DNA of 64,000 bases from Magicicada septendecula (taxonomy: Eukaryota > Arthropoda > Insecta > Hemiptera > Cicadidae). The notes below the pieces were generated by a model, which made no database searches, was not told the DNA's origin, and saw only the letters and a list, made by a program, of their open reading frames with translations. Location: assembly GCA_034769895.1 (NCBI GenBank), contig CM068373.1, positions 22,882,620 through 22,946,619 on the forward strand. Direction: 5' to 3'. Of this stretch, positions 11,987 through 23,607 are shown piece by piece; the stretch's first letter is position 1, and each line of letters opens with the position of its first letter. Made by a program: the position numbers and the translations under genes.

Positions 11987-12149
11987 CTTATGCTAAACTT
12001 GTGTTGCTACCACTAATACTCACACTTCCATGAGCGCTTTCAAGCCTCTCGGAAGCATCTAGTTGTTCCCATCTGAAGACGAGCTGAGAGGCTTGAAAGC
12101 GCTCATGGAAGTGTGAGTATTAGTGCTAGCAACACAAGTTTAGCATAAG
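11987..12149. mobile_element. foldback element with hammerhead-like core (F2)
   Basis: The arms are about 63 bp and nearly identical. The left begins CTTATGCTAAACTTGTGTTG at 11987 and the right ends with its inverse at 12149, with only one or two mismatches (GCTACCACT against GCTAGCACT). Such high arm identity points to recent origin or gene conversion between arms. The inner motif and the CAAGTTTAG flank are shared with the foldback at 6763. There is no coding capacity. Confidence 0.7.
12073..12104 (+). ncRNA. hammerhead-ribozyme-like motif in F2
   Basis: The core is CTGAAGA, an extra C, GAGCT/GGCTT closed by GAGA, GAA, the palindrome AGCGCT and C as the residue at the expected cleavage position. 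The five bases before it (CCCAT) pair with ATGG after it, so stem I forms directly next to the core. Of all copies this has the best stem I. The single extra base after CTGAAGA is again present. Confidence 0.45.
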
Positions 12150-12881
12150 TTAGACATAACCACCAAATTGTATTTATCGTTTAAGATATGTTTTTCAAAC
12201 AGTACACACACAACACCGTCGTACTTGCTCTTCACTGCCTTGTTAGCCAGCTAAAAAGTCACAGCTGATGCCCGCCCCCTACGAGGCCAAGATGTTGTAA
12301 CCCCGGGAGTAGGTTTGATTTACGTGACTAAGTAATTATTTTTATTTAATACGTAATTATTATAATTATTATTATTTTTCTGGGACTGAGTGTCACATTA
12401 CACCGAGGAGATTTTATGACTGAATAAGGCCGATTTAGATCACAGCGCGACCTAAGCACATAAAACAAAAATACGTTAGGACAAAGTTGAAGGAGCGAAA
12501 ATAAAGTCTTGAAGTAATGTGACAAACGGTCCCGGACTAGTAATCGAGGAGTATGAGGACGTGTTTTTTAATAAATGTGCTTTGTTTTAAAAAGTGTACT
12601 ACAAGAGTAAAACTTTAAAATGAAAATAAGCTACGTATTAAAAGGGAATATTATGTGAACAAAATATTTAATTCGTTACTTTCCATTATTTACAAATGAC
12701 TTTAAAATTTATCCTCGGTTTTTTTGTTACAATTGATATTACATCTTCGTACATACGAGCGCTAATATCTGTATATATTTATTAGTAAAATGCCTTGAAA
12801 TATAAAATTTATTGTAAATTTTCAGTGTCCTCTTTACATACAATTTACAATTATATCATATCATATTTATGTCTTCCTTTG

Positions 12882-13365
12882 TATCGCCCATCTGAGGACC
12901 ACATCCCAATTTCAATTATTCTTTATTCCTTGTTTCATTCTTTTTCTCCAATATTCTTTCATCTTTTCACTATGTCTCTTCTTCCTGGCTTCATTCCACT
13001 TTAAACATGCGTTTTCCTCTCTCCTACTTGGACTTCTTCCATTTTTAACACTTTGCCCGAAATACTTCTCTTTCAATTGCTTCTTCTGCGTTTATATATT
13101 TTTTTTTCTAAATCCTTTTGGACTTCTTTAATCCAACTTGATGTTGACTTCTTCCCCCAGAGATATTTGAAGACCTGCTTTGCAAACCTATTGTCGTCTA
13201 TTCTTGAAAAGTAATAAATATAATAAAGAAATGTAAAAGTAATAAAGAAGTTGAGAGTCTTCTTTTTCTCATTGTGTCTCTTATAGTTTCTATATATTGA
13301 TATATTTCATCATCACTTCTTAATTTCCAACCTTCTGAAGTTTTTCGTGGGCCTTTAAGAAATTT
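12882..13365 (-). pseudogene. LINE 3' end, minus strand (same family as 15688)
   Basis: The + strand sequence matches 15688-16135 closely over the CTTTTTCTCCAATATTCTTTC block, the CTTTTGGACTTCTTTAATCC block and the TTCCAACCTTC block. On the minus strand this is the C-terminal tail and 3' UTR of a LINE. In the better copy it reads a RKRRLLFFGHLYRMDDN-type peptide. A short insertion around 13205-13250 repeats an ATAAAGAAATGTAAAAG word. No RT motif is included. Confidence 0.65.
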
Positions 13366-13534
13366 ATGTCTGCTTTGTTATACACAGACCTCAAATATAA
13401 TTGCCTTCTAAAGAAGCAACATATTACCTAAAAAAAAAATCTTTTAAACATAAATCGTATACCTTGAAGTGAATATACTTTTAATCAAAGTGACTGAATC
13501 CTACAAGCTGCTCACACAGTCTGTTGTCAAACCG

Positions 13535-13930
13535 TTGGTTATATCATTGAGATTGTGCCAACGGACTGAATCATATCCGGATCTGATATTACAACGCTAT
13601 ACAAGTAATTGATATTACAACGTTATGGTGTGGGTGCAGAAGGGGACACATGAGGATTCATACGGGGACTCGTACTGGTTAATTAAGACCAAGAGACCGT
13701 GAGCTAATATTGCTACGTCGATACGCAGGCTCCGCACACGCCCCATAATTGCGTTGCCAGCTGTAAATGAATTAGTCTGTATCGTCTCATCCTTGTTACA
13801 TGCATATACGCAAAGCAATTACTACTTAGTATTAACGTAAGTAGGGAGGTTCAATATTCTGTTATGCTACGTCCGTCTTATACGGCGCCACGAAATCAGA
13901 TCGTAAGCACTAAAGTAATTACAAGTTATA
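13535..13930 (+). repeat. unclassified interspersed repeat, copy 1
   Basis: This is similar over about 400 bp to 60543-60970 in the same orientation. Shared blocks include GGATTCATACGGG, CCAAGAGACCGTGAGCTAATA, TCTCATCCTTGT and AGTATTAACGTAAGTAG. There are no open frames and no tRNA-like boxes. It could be an LTR or a non-autonomous DNA element; the ends are too worn to decide. A SINE begins at 13940, right after this copy. Confidence 0.65.
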
Positions 13931-13939
13931 TAAAATGAT

Positions 13940-14206
13940 TTGGCGGCTCAGTAGACTAGTGGGTATGGCACCTGGCTACTAATCTAGAGGTCCCGGGATC
14001 GATTCCTTGTCCCCAACCATAAAGTCAAGCTGCGATTTTCAGTCCCCAGGTCGACTTGTCCTGTTAATAATGAGTACCCGAGATAACATTCTGGGGATAA
14101 TAATGGGCGGCTGCCTTCCTTGTATGCCGTATGGTTAACATAAGGCAGTCTGCCTGACTCATAAGCTACTTCCGTGGTACACATGGGAGTCATTATTATT
14201 GTTGTT
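13940..14206 (+). mobile_element. tRNA-derived SINE, nearly full length
   Basis: The head contains an A-box-like TAGACTAGTGGG at 13952-13963 and a B-box-like GGATCGATTCC at 13996-14006, spaced as in a tRNA gene. These would form an internal RNA polymerase III promoter. The body follows, and the 3' end is an ATT-rich tail. A 7-bp direct repeat, AAATGAT, lies on each side (13933-13939 and 14207-14213). A truncated minus-strand copy lies at 10365. Being non-autonomous, it depends on a LINE for movement. It could be mistaken for a tRNA gene but does not fold as a complete one. Confidence 0.8.
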
Positions 14207-14213
14207 AAATGAT

Positions 14214-15687
14214 CTCTAAGAAATAAATTCAAATACAAATATTACAAATACCTCCTATGTATTATTCACAATATGTCAGTATGAATTACTAATATCATTA
14301 TGTTTATGAAGGAAAAGATAGGAAAACGATAACCTCCAGCATTATGTAGCACAAATTCCAATGCTAAATCTAACTGCTGATAGGTCGGAGTTACCTTATG
14401 TTTACACTTAGCCTAGCTCGGAACAAAAGACATTAATATCGCCAATAAAACTATTGATATCACAACAAATATTGTTCGATGTGTGGGTTTGTCTTAGTGT
14501 TTACTAAAGTACTGTTTATAACTCAACCAGAAAAATTTATGAAATCTCAAACTTGAGCGTCTTATTTTTTGAAAATGTTTAGTTAGCAGTGAGAAGTAAA
14601 GTTAGTAGTGATTAGTATCGTTGTATAGAAAGCAGTATAAAAAATACAGAAATTTACTTTCTGTTAGAATTTTTTTATTATCAATACTGTTTGAGTGTTG
14701 TACCAAGTACGACTGAACGTATATTGTATCAATATAACCTGAACAGGATTGCTCGATAGTTGTTAAAACATTTCTGACGTGGATCTGAGGTAATGAGGTA
14801 AACAATTTTATGTTAGAAGACATATGTTGGCTTAAACTCTTTAAATGAGAGATTAGCTTTTTCAGTAAGCGAAATGAGAATTGATATTTCATTTTATCAC
14901 TTGCTATAAGTAATGCTCTGCTTGCGTACGTGGAACAGAAAAATCTTGGAGTAACACTGTCGAATAAAATGTATTGTGCTGTAACTTGCTTTCGAAAAAC
15001 AACTTGATATTGAGGATTTTAGTATAGAATTTAACTTATTCGTCAATGAAACTAAAACCAAAACACAAGACGAATGTAACTGGGAAAATCACCATAAATA
15101 ATTTGCTATATGTCTACACCAATTCTCAGTATGAACAAGAATGCTTCCGATGTTTTTTTTTTGTTCATATTGGTGTAGCATACTTTATCCGTAACAAATT
15201 GTTACAAATTTTCCTGTCTCATTGACATTATTTAAATTTCTACACTTTTAACTCCATAACTTAGCTGACAGTAACTGTAACAGTATTAATGATGGAACAA
15301 TTATTTCTTAAGAAGCAAAGCAAATAAAGAATAAACAATGCTGCTAATTTGTAGCAGGATATTTAGATGCAACGATACGACTAAGAACCAATTGCGTGCA
15401 GCAGTTTCTGCATTTCAGAAGGTGGTGTTTACTTGACTACACAATTATTCTCATAGGTGATTTTGTTAGGGTAACGGAATTGTTACTATTTGCGTCATTC
15501 TGCAGTTTGCAAACCGGAATTGCCTCACTGTTTTGATCACTTGTTATGATTGTCAGTTAACATTGTTTGTGATATAACTCTTTTGTAAAATATAGATAAA
15601 AGAGTTTACACTCTAAAATGATACCCACGAGTAACGGGTTTTAGTGGTTTATTATTTTTTGCTTTCTAACGCTTAAACAATTTTTTT
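14214..15687. other. no gene recognised
   Basis: AT-rich DNA. An inverted pair of short words (TATGTCTACACCAAT at about 15109 and ATTGGTGTAGCATA at about 15169) makes a small hairpin. The 96-codon frame on the minus strand at 14602-14892 has no recognisable features. Confidence 0.4.
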
Positions 15688-17220
15688 GTATCGGCCATCT
15701 AAGGACCACATGCCAATTTCAATTCTTTATTCTTTGTTCTTTTCTTTTTCTCCAATATTCTTTCATCTTTTCACTATGTCTCTTCTTCCAGTTTTCAGTC
15801 TACTTAGAACCTGCGTTTTTCTCTCTCCTACCCTGGACTCCTTCCATTTTTAACACTTTTGCCCCAAAAACTTCTCTTTCAATTGCTTCTTGTGCGTGTA
15901 TATTATTTTTTTCTAAATCCTTTTGGACTTCTTTAATCCAACTTGATGTTGACTTCTTCCCCCATAGATATTTGAAGATCTGCTTTGTTAACGTATTGTC
16001 GTCCATTCTATATAAATGTCCGAAAAATAATAGTCTTCTTTTTCTCAAGGTTTCTGTTATACGTATTTTCTATACTTTTATATATTTCATCATTACTTCC
16101 TAACTTCCAACCTTCAGAAGATTTTCGTGGGCCTAATATTTTTCTAATAATTCCTTTTTCCAATGTTTCTAGTTTGTCTACATTATAATTCAGTGCTAGA
16201 CATTCACTTGCATATAGGCATTCTGGCTTCACTACTGTACTGTAATACCTTATTTTCCCATTTTTAGTTATGTACTTTTTATTGTAACTATGTTTAATTA
16301 TACCATATGGCTTTTCCAGCTTATGAATCATTTCTTCTATAGCAGATTTTTCTAAATTCTCTTATAAACAAGAGACTTTTAAGCATTTTTTAAGTTCTCT
16401 TGAATTATTTCTCCTAGATACTTAAATTTTCGAACCCTCTCTATTCGACCAATATCTGTAACCAGGAGTTTTGGTGCATTTTTAATGTTCGTGAAAAATT
16501 TGTTTTTCCCTCGGCAGAAACCTTTAAGCCTGTTCTACTGGCTCTGTCCTCTAAGAAATTAACTTGTGTTACTGCAGATGCCAGATGTTCAGAAAGTATA
16601 GCAAAGTCATCTGCGAATGCCAAACGGTTTATTTCAATACGTTTGTTCCTCCTTCCCAGCATTGGTGATAATTTGCATTCCTTTAATTTTTCATTAAAAT
16701 TTCTTACTACTTTCTCCAGGACACAGTTGAAAAATTATGGGATAAACCACCACAATGTCTTACACCTATCTTTATTTTGATCGGTTGAGATATTTTTCCC
16801 ATAAATTTTATTTTTGAGACTGTGTCCGTAAAGGTTTCAGGGATTAGATTTGCCGATTTAGATTTAACACCAAATTCACGGATTATTTTATTTATAGTTT
16901 ATCTATCAACATAATCGAAGCTCTATTTAAAATAAACAAATTTTACTACAATCTCCTTTGAATTCAGTAGCCTGTGACGGATTATTGACTTCAGAGTGAA
17001 TATTTGTTCTTGACAGGATCTGCCCTTCCTAAAGCCACCCTGATATTCACCCAAATGGCTATCAAATACTTATTCTACCCTGTTCAATAGAAACTTTAGA
17101 AATATTTTATACGCAACTGGAAGTAAAGATAATCCTCTGTAGTTGTTAACCCCTTGCTTATCACACTTTTTATTACTTTTTATCACCCTTATTGTCTAAG
17201 CAATTTTATTTTAAGCGTAC
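15688..17220 (-). pseudogene. decayed LINE, RT to 3' end, minus strand
   Basis: Read on the minus strand, pieces of a LINE ORF2 appear in order from high to low coordinates. First comes a GGFRKGRSCQEQ-like RT segment (around 17000-17050). Next is the catalytic box LAFADDFAILSEH with a following GLKVSAEGKT stretch (16441-16662). Then a CLYASECLALN..LETLEKGIIRKILGP stretch (16008-16331) and a RKRRLLFFGHLYRMDDNTL tail (15800-16048). Frames change several times and stops are frequent. The RT motif is FADD rather than YADD, which is common in insect LINEs. A shorter copy of its 3' end lies at 12882. The 5' half with endonuclease is absent. Confidence 0.8.
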
Positions 17221-17504
17221 GCCCTTTATAAAGGACAGGTAGTGGAGATCATTCATAGAAAACACCACTTGGGCATCTCCGTTACACACAGGTTGTTCTG
17301 TTGTTCTGTATGAGTGTATTGTATATGTTCATTGTGCGTTTCTCGTTTATGTAGCCCATACAGACAACACTGCTGTCTTATGTTTTCCACCGGGAAGGTA
17401 TTGGCAGGCAGACCGTGTCGTGGACGTGCCTCTATCCAACGACGCCAATACACAGCGACGAGAAAATGAGTCCCCAGCAAAACAATTGTGACAAAAGAAA
17501 ACAG

Positions 17505-17506
<2 letters not shown>

Positions 17507-17545
<39 letters not shown>
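17507..17545. repeat. (AG)n microsatellite
   Basis: A pure AG run of about 39 bases. Confidence 0.95.
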
Positions 17546-17551
<6 letters not shown>

Positions 17552-17624
17552 TTTTAATGTCAATAGATTTTATTTGACATCAGTGCGTTGCGGTAATATC
17601 TACTAGTAAATACATAGATGTGGA

Positions 17625-18035
17625 ATTGAGTAGTATTAAGAAAATAATAATACGAGCAGCTAAGGAAGCAGTAGGCTCCAAAAAGAAGTACAGACGAAGA
17701 GCGGTCTGAGAATTTGGACAGAAGAAATAGATACTGCGGTAAAGAAGAAAAATGGTAGCTTTAGACATATATATCACATCCAACAGAAGAGTCAACAGAA
17801 GTATACCAGAGAATAAGATACAAACCAAAGTGAATTATTGAACAAGCATATCAAGACTCATGGGAACGCTTTATAGCCACTATGGAACACGATTTATATG
17901 GTAAACAGACCGTGGCATATAAAGTGATGAAAATATTGAATAGGTCAGAAAGTCAAAAGATTCGTGTTAATATGATTGAGGAAAATGAATGGACAAACCA
18001 TTATAGAAAGTTACCTTTGACAGTGCAATAGAAAT
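17625..18035 (+). pseudogene. LINE ORF2 linker fragment, endonuclease to RT
   Basis: Across three frames the translation gives RAAKEAVGSKKKYRRR, then a WTEEIDTAVKKKNGSF stretch. It ends in a long readable piece, WIIEQAYQDSWERFIATMEH, followed by DLYGKQTVAYKVMKILNR. This is the region between endonuclease and reverse transcriptase in LINE ORF2 proteins. At least two frameshifts break it. Neither catalytic domain is present. It could belong to the same family as the old LINE at 24430, but the two do not overlap so this cannot be tested here. Confidence 0.7.
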
Positions 18036-18660
18036 TGATAAGGAATATATGTAAGAATTTGAATATTTTCATTTTTGAGTACTTTCAACTCACAGCAAAC
18101 GTTCAAGCTTTCCACCTTGATCATAGAAGAAGCAGTCTTTGCTTCAGGCTTGTGCAACACTCAGTAGAGATGCTAAACTTATTTTGAAGACGTTTTCTCA
18201 GTATTCCATTTCAACTCTCACCCAACCTATGCTGGTTATTCTCTAACAATTTTTCTCCCAGGTGCGACCTCGTACCATAGATAAATCTAGTGACGAGAAG
18301 CACGGTAAGCGTGAAGATGATATTCCACGGTAAAATAGACTGTCATCCAAAAAATTACATAAATACACCACATTGAATTTAGCATATGTTTAAACATAGA
18401 TGTTTATGTTTAGTATGGTTTAGAGGTGTACACAAAAAATTTCAGATGATCACCAGTTGGTATTGTCGGATAAATTAAAAAGATTGTTAACTACGAAACG
18501 TACGAAAGTAAAACACAGTTGTGTTCTAACGTAAACGACGACCGAAAATAGTAACAAATAGGTACGTAATTTAAAAATTGTTTAAGGAAACCATTGTGGC
18601 AATCGGTTTAGACACTTACAAATATTTTTAACAAGTTAGTTTTCCTATCAGTAAAAGTAT
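18036..18660. other. no gene recognised
   Basis: AT-rich sequence between a LINE fragment and an LTR. The word AAACGTTCAAGCTTTCCACCTTGATCATAG near 18100 vaguely recalls a worn hammerhead-like motif on the minus strand, but the core boxes are gone. Confidence 0.4.
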
Positions 18661-19231
18661 TGTTACGTAATTAGGAAGATTCTCTAACAATGGATTGTGC
18701 CGATCTACGCGTTTGTCGGTTAGCCCAGCTTAATGTTTATGTGTGTACTTGAGATGACAGACAATTACGTGACACTTATCGTGCGTCAACAATGGAGGCT
18801 ATTCCAGACCGAACCGGTTGGCGCACTGTGTTCAAGGCCAGATATTTTTGACTGTTGCTAGTGGATTAGAGAGCTCCTGTAATAGGCAATTGTTTAACAC
18901 GTCATCCACAATGTGACAGATTACTCTGGCATCCCAGCGGGGTATAAATATAAGCATCCAGCGACGGTTAGTTCAGTTTAATTGGCGATTTATTCAAGTG
19001 AATTCGGAAATATTGTGGCAATGTATTATTGTGTTATAATTTTGCGATACTCTACTAGTTAAATGTACTTTTGCGTGTGGACAAATTTTATTTAAATTAT
19101 TGCAAGAATATAATCTTGTTGAATAACTTGTTGATTGCAGACTGTTATTTCTGATAAATTAAAGCTGCTGATTGGTGTCTTGTATTTTGTTTCCACTGCA
19201 CCATACGACGATCCGTGAGACCGGCGTAACA
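18661..19231 (+). mobile_element. solo LTR, family 1 (copy B)
   Basis: This begins TGTTACG and ends CGTAACA, perfect short inverted termini. TATAAATA at 18943-18950 lies in the same GGGGTATAAATATAAGCAT context as in copies A and D. The flanks GTAT (before) and GTAC (after) differ by one base and may be a worn 4-bp target duplication. No internal domain adjoins it. Confidence 0.7.
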
Positions 19232-19535
19232 GTACGCTCTCTACAGGAAATTAAAATAAGTTCAACTGGGTTAAGACATGGTACTCGGGACACTGAATAA
19301 GCATAGAAATATTCAATAAAGTGTTTTTTGTTTGTTATTTACCTAAAAATAATGTTAAATCTATAAAAAAAAACATAATTTTGCTACGTGTATAATAATT
19401 ATATCTTGTCACGACGTTTTAGTTAATATTTTTTTTCTAAAGTTGAACTCAGTTTACCCGTTAGGAAACCAATTACTATAGTCCATCCTCGTGAACAGTT
19501 TATGCCCATCAAAAAATTAGTATTATGGCCTCATG

Positions 19536-19804
19536 GGAGCGGTCGTGGCGTAGTGGCTAGCGTGTGGCGCTGCTACGCTGCCGGCACGGGTTCGATTCCC
19601 GCCGGGGCCATCTGATTTAGGTACGACCGTTCCCCCTCGCAAGGCAATGGCAAACCAGCGACAAGTATCTTGCCTAGTATAATCTCTCCCCAACTATGCC
19701 GTTCGGATCCGGCGTTAAACTGTAGGTCCCGTATACCTGTGAGGGACTCCGTAACACACGCACCACGGGTATATGCTGGGGAGGGTACAAAACAGTCGAA
19801 AGAC

Positions 19805-19837
<33 letters not shown>
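19536..19837 (+). mobile_element. tRNA-derived SINE with (TAA)n tail, full length
   Basis: An A box (TGGCGTAGTGGC, 19546-19557) and a near-perfect B box (GGTTCGATTCC, 19589-19599) form a polymerase III promoter at the 5' end. A body of about 200 bp follows, and the 3' end is a TAA repeat (about 19805-19837). A perfect 11-bp direct repeat, ATGGCCTCATG, flanks it at 19525-19535 and 19838-19848. The clean ends and intact promoter boxes suggest a recent insertion. It is unrelated to the SINE at 13940 outside the tRNA-like head. Confidence 0.9.
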
Positions 19838-19840
<3 letters not shown>

Positions 19841-19848
19841 GCCTCATG

Positions 19849-20411
19849 TGTTTATGTATTTTATGACTCCCATAAGTTTTAATTTTAATTCTAATACAAA
19901 TGGGTGTTATAATAAACTCTAGAAAGGAAATAATTTACATTAAAACATCTTTTTTAATTTTGTATTCCCCAAAAGTTTAACTCAAAACTCAGGTTTAAAA
20001 GAGGAGGATATAAAACGTGCCGTGTATTTTTTGTCGCTTATAGTGTGTCACCACACGTAGTCAATAGTGATTACATGTGTACCGTTTAATTATCTATTTT
20101 CAACGAACTGCACTGCTTCATTCATTACACGATTCATATTAAACTTGTCAGTCTGCGGTTTGTGTTAGAATGGACCAGTTGTTTAGGAGGGAACAAACAT
20201 TGTTTCTGACAGTAAACCTCGTCACTGCGGAGCTGTCAGTGTCAGCGGTGTTTACATCCGTGTCATGGTGATTATAACCGCTACAGAAGTCATTCGGAAA
20301 GTTGTTTGTACTGTCCTGACACTCGCCGCACGAATATCGAAAAGCTTGACGCCTTTATTCCTCCAATAAAAGAACAGTCTCTAATAATATTGTTAGGTAA
20401 TGCAGAAAAAA
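19849..20411. other. no gene recognised
   Basis: The stretch between the SINE and the next LTR has no coding features. Its 3' half (20100-20400) is less AT-rich and contains GTCAGTGTCAGCGGTG-like words, but no repeat partner was found in the window. Confidence 0.4.
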
Positions 20412-20950
20412 TGTTATGCCATTACAAAACGTTCTGGTACATTGGAGAAAGATCCCCGCAGCTGTAATGCCTACGTGACACTTGACATGTGAGGCAGTAT
20501 TACGTAATGCGGCACGTCTCGTGCGTTCTGGAAGGATCTCAATTAGCCCAACGGTGCGTGTTTCTGCGAAGGTCGCGTTGAAGTGTCCTCTAGAATTTTC
20601 GACGAATTGTTAAGGACGTATATTGTGGAACACTGCAGACAGTAAATAGCCCATACCTGTTGCTTAGTTTTCAGTTATTGTCGGGCGATCACACAGTGCG
20701 GTTTGAAGTATTGTGACGAAGTATTACGTCTTTTATAATTGTGCGAGATTATTGTAATACAATTGTGTTTTATATCATTTAGTTTTTTATTGCGTGTGAA
20801 CAGTTTTTATTTGATTTATTGTAAGACACTATTTTGTTGATTACAAACTGTTTAATTGTGATAATTAAATCTGGTGATTAGTGACGTAATTGGTGTCTTG
20901 TACTTTGTTTTCCACTGTACCATACGATGATCAGGTTGACCGTCGTAACA
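20412..20950 (+). mobile_element. solo LTR, family 1 (copy C)
   Basis: This begins TGTTATG and ends CGTAACA. It shares with the other copies the ATTACAAAACGTTCT start, the TTGATTACAAACTG block and the TTTGTTTTCCACTGTACCATA end. The TATA region is diverged and not obvious. Flanks do not show a target duplication. Confidence 0.65.
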
Positions 20951-22362
20951 TATAATACAACAAAATGTTATGAAGTAACATATCATAACTTTATTTACTT
21001 ACATTTATTTGTTTTTAAATGAAATATTATTATTATTTTAAACTGAATACATATGCTCAATTATTTTTATTTCCCTTTAGACTACATAGCTCTGGCAAGA
21101 CCGTAAACTCCTCATGTCCAATAATTTTATTACTTTTTTATTTCATTATAAAATTGAACTATTTGAAAAATTTGATATCTTGCCTAAAAATTACTGATAT
21201 TGTAATAAAACCTACGTTTATTGCTTGTGATACCTACATAATTCGCAGATTTTGCGGAAAAAGTAAGTCCTATCTGTTTGGATTCTGGCTGCGGATACCG
21301 CAACTAGTGGCTGGCAACGCGTTGTACTGGCCATGCAATCGTCACACTAAACACTAAAGCCGCACAGTATGCCTTGGTACTTTACATACTGCTGAGCAGA
21401 GATTTTTTATATGTCTGAATTAAACAAAAATAACAATAAATTTGGTAGGTCTGCGTACTAAGCTTTATTTTTTATAATATTATTTTCGTTATTATTTCAT
21501 AACTTTGCATACGAGAAATATAATATTTATAGAACTGTCCATATTTGTAATGTTGAAAGAATGGTCTGTATGTTAATAAATTTGGTTCTCATTTTTATGA
21601 AAAATATTTAAATAAATGTTTCCCCCCTTCTTTTAAACGGAATCAAATTGACATTTTATAGAATAATAAGTACACAAGAATGAATAATTTAAGATTAATA
21701 ATTGCGCATCATAAAACTGACATCAAACGTTAAACTTAAAACATGGGCTTTGGCGAGTCTTTTCTATGGCAAAGTAAATTACCGATTAGTCTTGTAAACT
21801 TTTAAAAATAATTTTGTAAATACAAATTTTTCAATCGAAGGAATTATAGTAAAGTACAGGGAAGTCCCTACGGTTGCATAACTACTGATATATTTCACGA
21901 AGAGTTTGCACAACATGCAACGTGCAGTTTTGCTAAACACCTGGTTAAACTAAAATTATACCCCAGAGGAGACAGCAAACGTGTACAGTAACGTGGCTGG
22001 ATGTGTGTTCCCCTGCTGAACGGTTCTGTATCCGCGTCGTGGGATCGATTAACAACGATATTCTCAGGAATGTCGCCTGCAGAGAATAATTCAAGTGTTT
22101 GAAATTCACCTAAAGCTTAGAAATTTATAAAACGTTTATAACAAGCGCAGTACAAATAAACTCACACAAATTAATATTTTAAACAGTAAATTTATGTTAT
22201 CGATTAAAGATACCTATTTCAGTAGGAATTTTTATCTGTGGTATATTTTTTCTTTTAAAAAACGTAAATAAAAATTTACAGGAATTGCACAAATGCAATG
22301 CACAGAGAAGGGTAATGCAATGCAATGCAGTAAATCTAAAAAACCAATATATATATATATTT
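20951..22362. other. AT-rich region without recognised genes
   Basis: The 112-codon frame at 21019-21357 has no recognisable domain and sits in AT-rich, stop-poor sequence, so I do not call it a gene. Nothing else is supported here. Confidence 0.45.
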
Positions 22363-22485
22363 ATGTTCATTCACCAATCAATGAATTCATTCTTCATTCA
22401 CCAATCAATTAATTCATTCTTCATTCACCAATCAATGAATTCATTCTTCATTCACCAATCAATGAATTCATTCTTCATTTACCAA
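22363..22485. repeat. 27-bp tandem repeat, four units
   Basis: Units of TTCATTCACCAATCAATGAA followed by TTCATTC repeat four times with one or two substitutions. Because 27 is divisible by three, a frame stays open through the array and gives a repeating FFIHQSMNS peptide. There is no other support for coding. Confidence 0.9.
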
Positions 22486-23109
22486 TGTATAGATTATAAG
22501 CTAAATGTAGTCGCATTCATAAGCGAAGTTTTATATGTGTACTACGTTATTGACAACAAAGAAGTAGTTTCTACGGAAACTCACCGGTTCCCATTTTCGA
22601 TCACACAAAAGCAATCGGCCGCAAATGTGCGACACGTCATTATAAACATTTTCAATGTTAAAATTGTAAAATGGAAAATACAATTGTTGAACCAATTGTT
22701 CCTTGGTATTTATTCACATAATAAACCACATTCCTCTAAATATCATAAAAAATGTTTAAATATAAAAAGGCCACTGGAAAAGTGTAACAATTGTCTGTAT
22801 GTCGCCTACACCGTTGTGGGTGGGGATTCGAGACACTCGCTACACTATACCCACTGACGTTCGTAGAATTTATGCCAACCATCGAGTTTGCATTTTTTGT
22901 AAGTTATTCGTTAAGTCAATTCAGTTTATAGTAGCAAATATATTTTTATCGTTATTTTGTCCAAAATCTTATTCCGTCCATCTATTAATTACTTACGTAA
23001 TTCTTTTTTGTAATTATTGTATGTTATCTTGTTTATGTACTAAATTTGTTTGGTTTATACTTTACTCGCTGTAATTACTACTGTAACAGTTTTCAAACAG
23101 AATAACATA
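22486..23109. other. no gene recognised
   Basis: The frame opened by the 27-bp array continues to 22857, but the peptide shows no known domain. No other signal was seen. Confidence 0.4.
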
Positions 23110-23607
23110 TTTTTGCCCTTTACAGAATATTCTACGTGTTTCCCGGCTATTCCAGTGGAACCAGCTGTAATGTTGTGGGCGTACGTGATTCTAACCATGC
23201 GTTAGACAGACTGTTCCAGATTTCGCCGGCCGCGCGCACTGTGTCAATGCCGCAAGCAATTACGCTCTAGTGTATAGTTGAGGCGTATTATGGATTATTC
23301 TGGAAACTCAGCGGGGTATAAATATAGGCATTCAGCGACGGTGAGTTCAGTTTAAGCGGCGATTTATTACAGCGCGGTTCAAAGTATTGTGTTGAAATGT
23401 TGTGTGTTTTATAATTGTGCGAGACATCCATTCATTGACATTATTATTCCGTGTGAACAATTTTCATTTGGTTTGTTGTTAGAGACTATCTTGCTGATTA
23501 CAAACTGTTTCATTGTGATAATTAAAGCTGGTGATTAGTGACTCAATTGGTGTCTTGTATTTTGTTTTCCACTGTACCATACTACGATTTAGGAAAACCT
23601 CCTAACA
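23110..23607 (+). mobile_element. solo LTR, family 1 (copy D)
   Basis: The 5' terminus is eroded: where copy A has TGTTACGCCATTACAG this has TTTTTGCCCTTTACAG. From there it follows copy A closely, including TATAAATA at 23317-23324 and the TTGTATTTTGTTTTCCACTG block. It ends CCTAACA. Its closeness to copy A suggests the two belong to one subfamily, separate from C. Confidence 0.65.

Noticed and set aside
13940..14020. tRNA gene at the head of the SINE
   Set aside because: A and B boxes are present but the cloverleaf is incomplete and the sequence continues into a SINE body with target duplications.
18100..18140. Possible hammerhead-like motif on the minus strand
   Set aside because: Neither CTGANGA nor a proper GAA box remains, and no foldback surrounds it.
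21019..21357. Possible small gene, 112 codons
   Set aside because: No domain, AT-rich composition, and no conserved partner in the window.
22285..22857. 190-codon frame on +
   Set aside because: It is opened by the 27-bp repeat; the remainder has no recognisable domain and an AT-rich composition.
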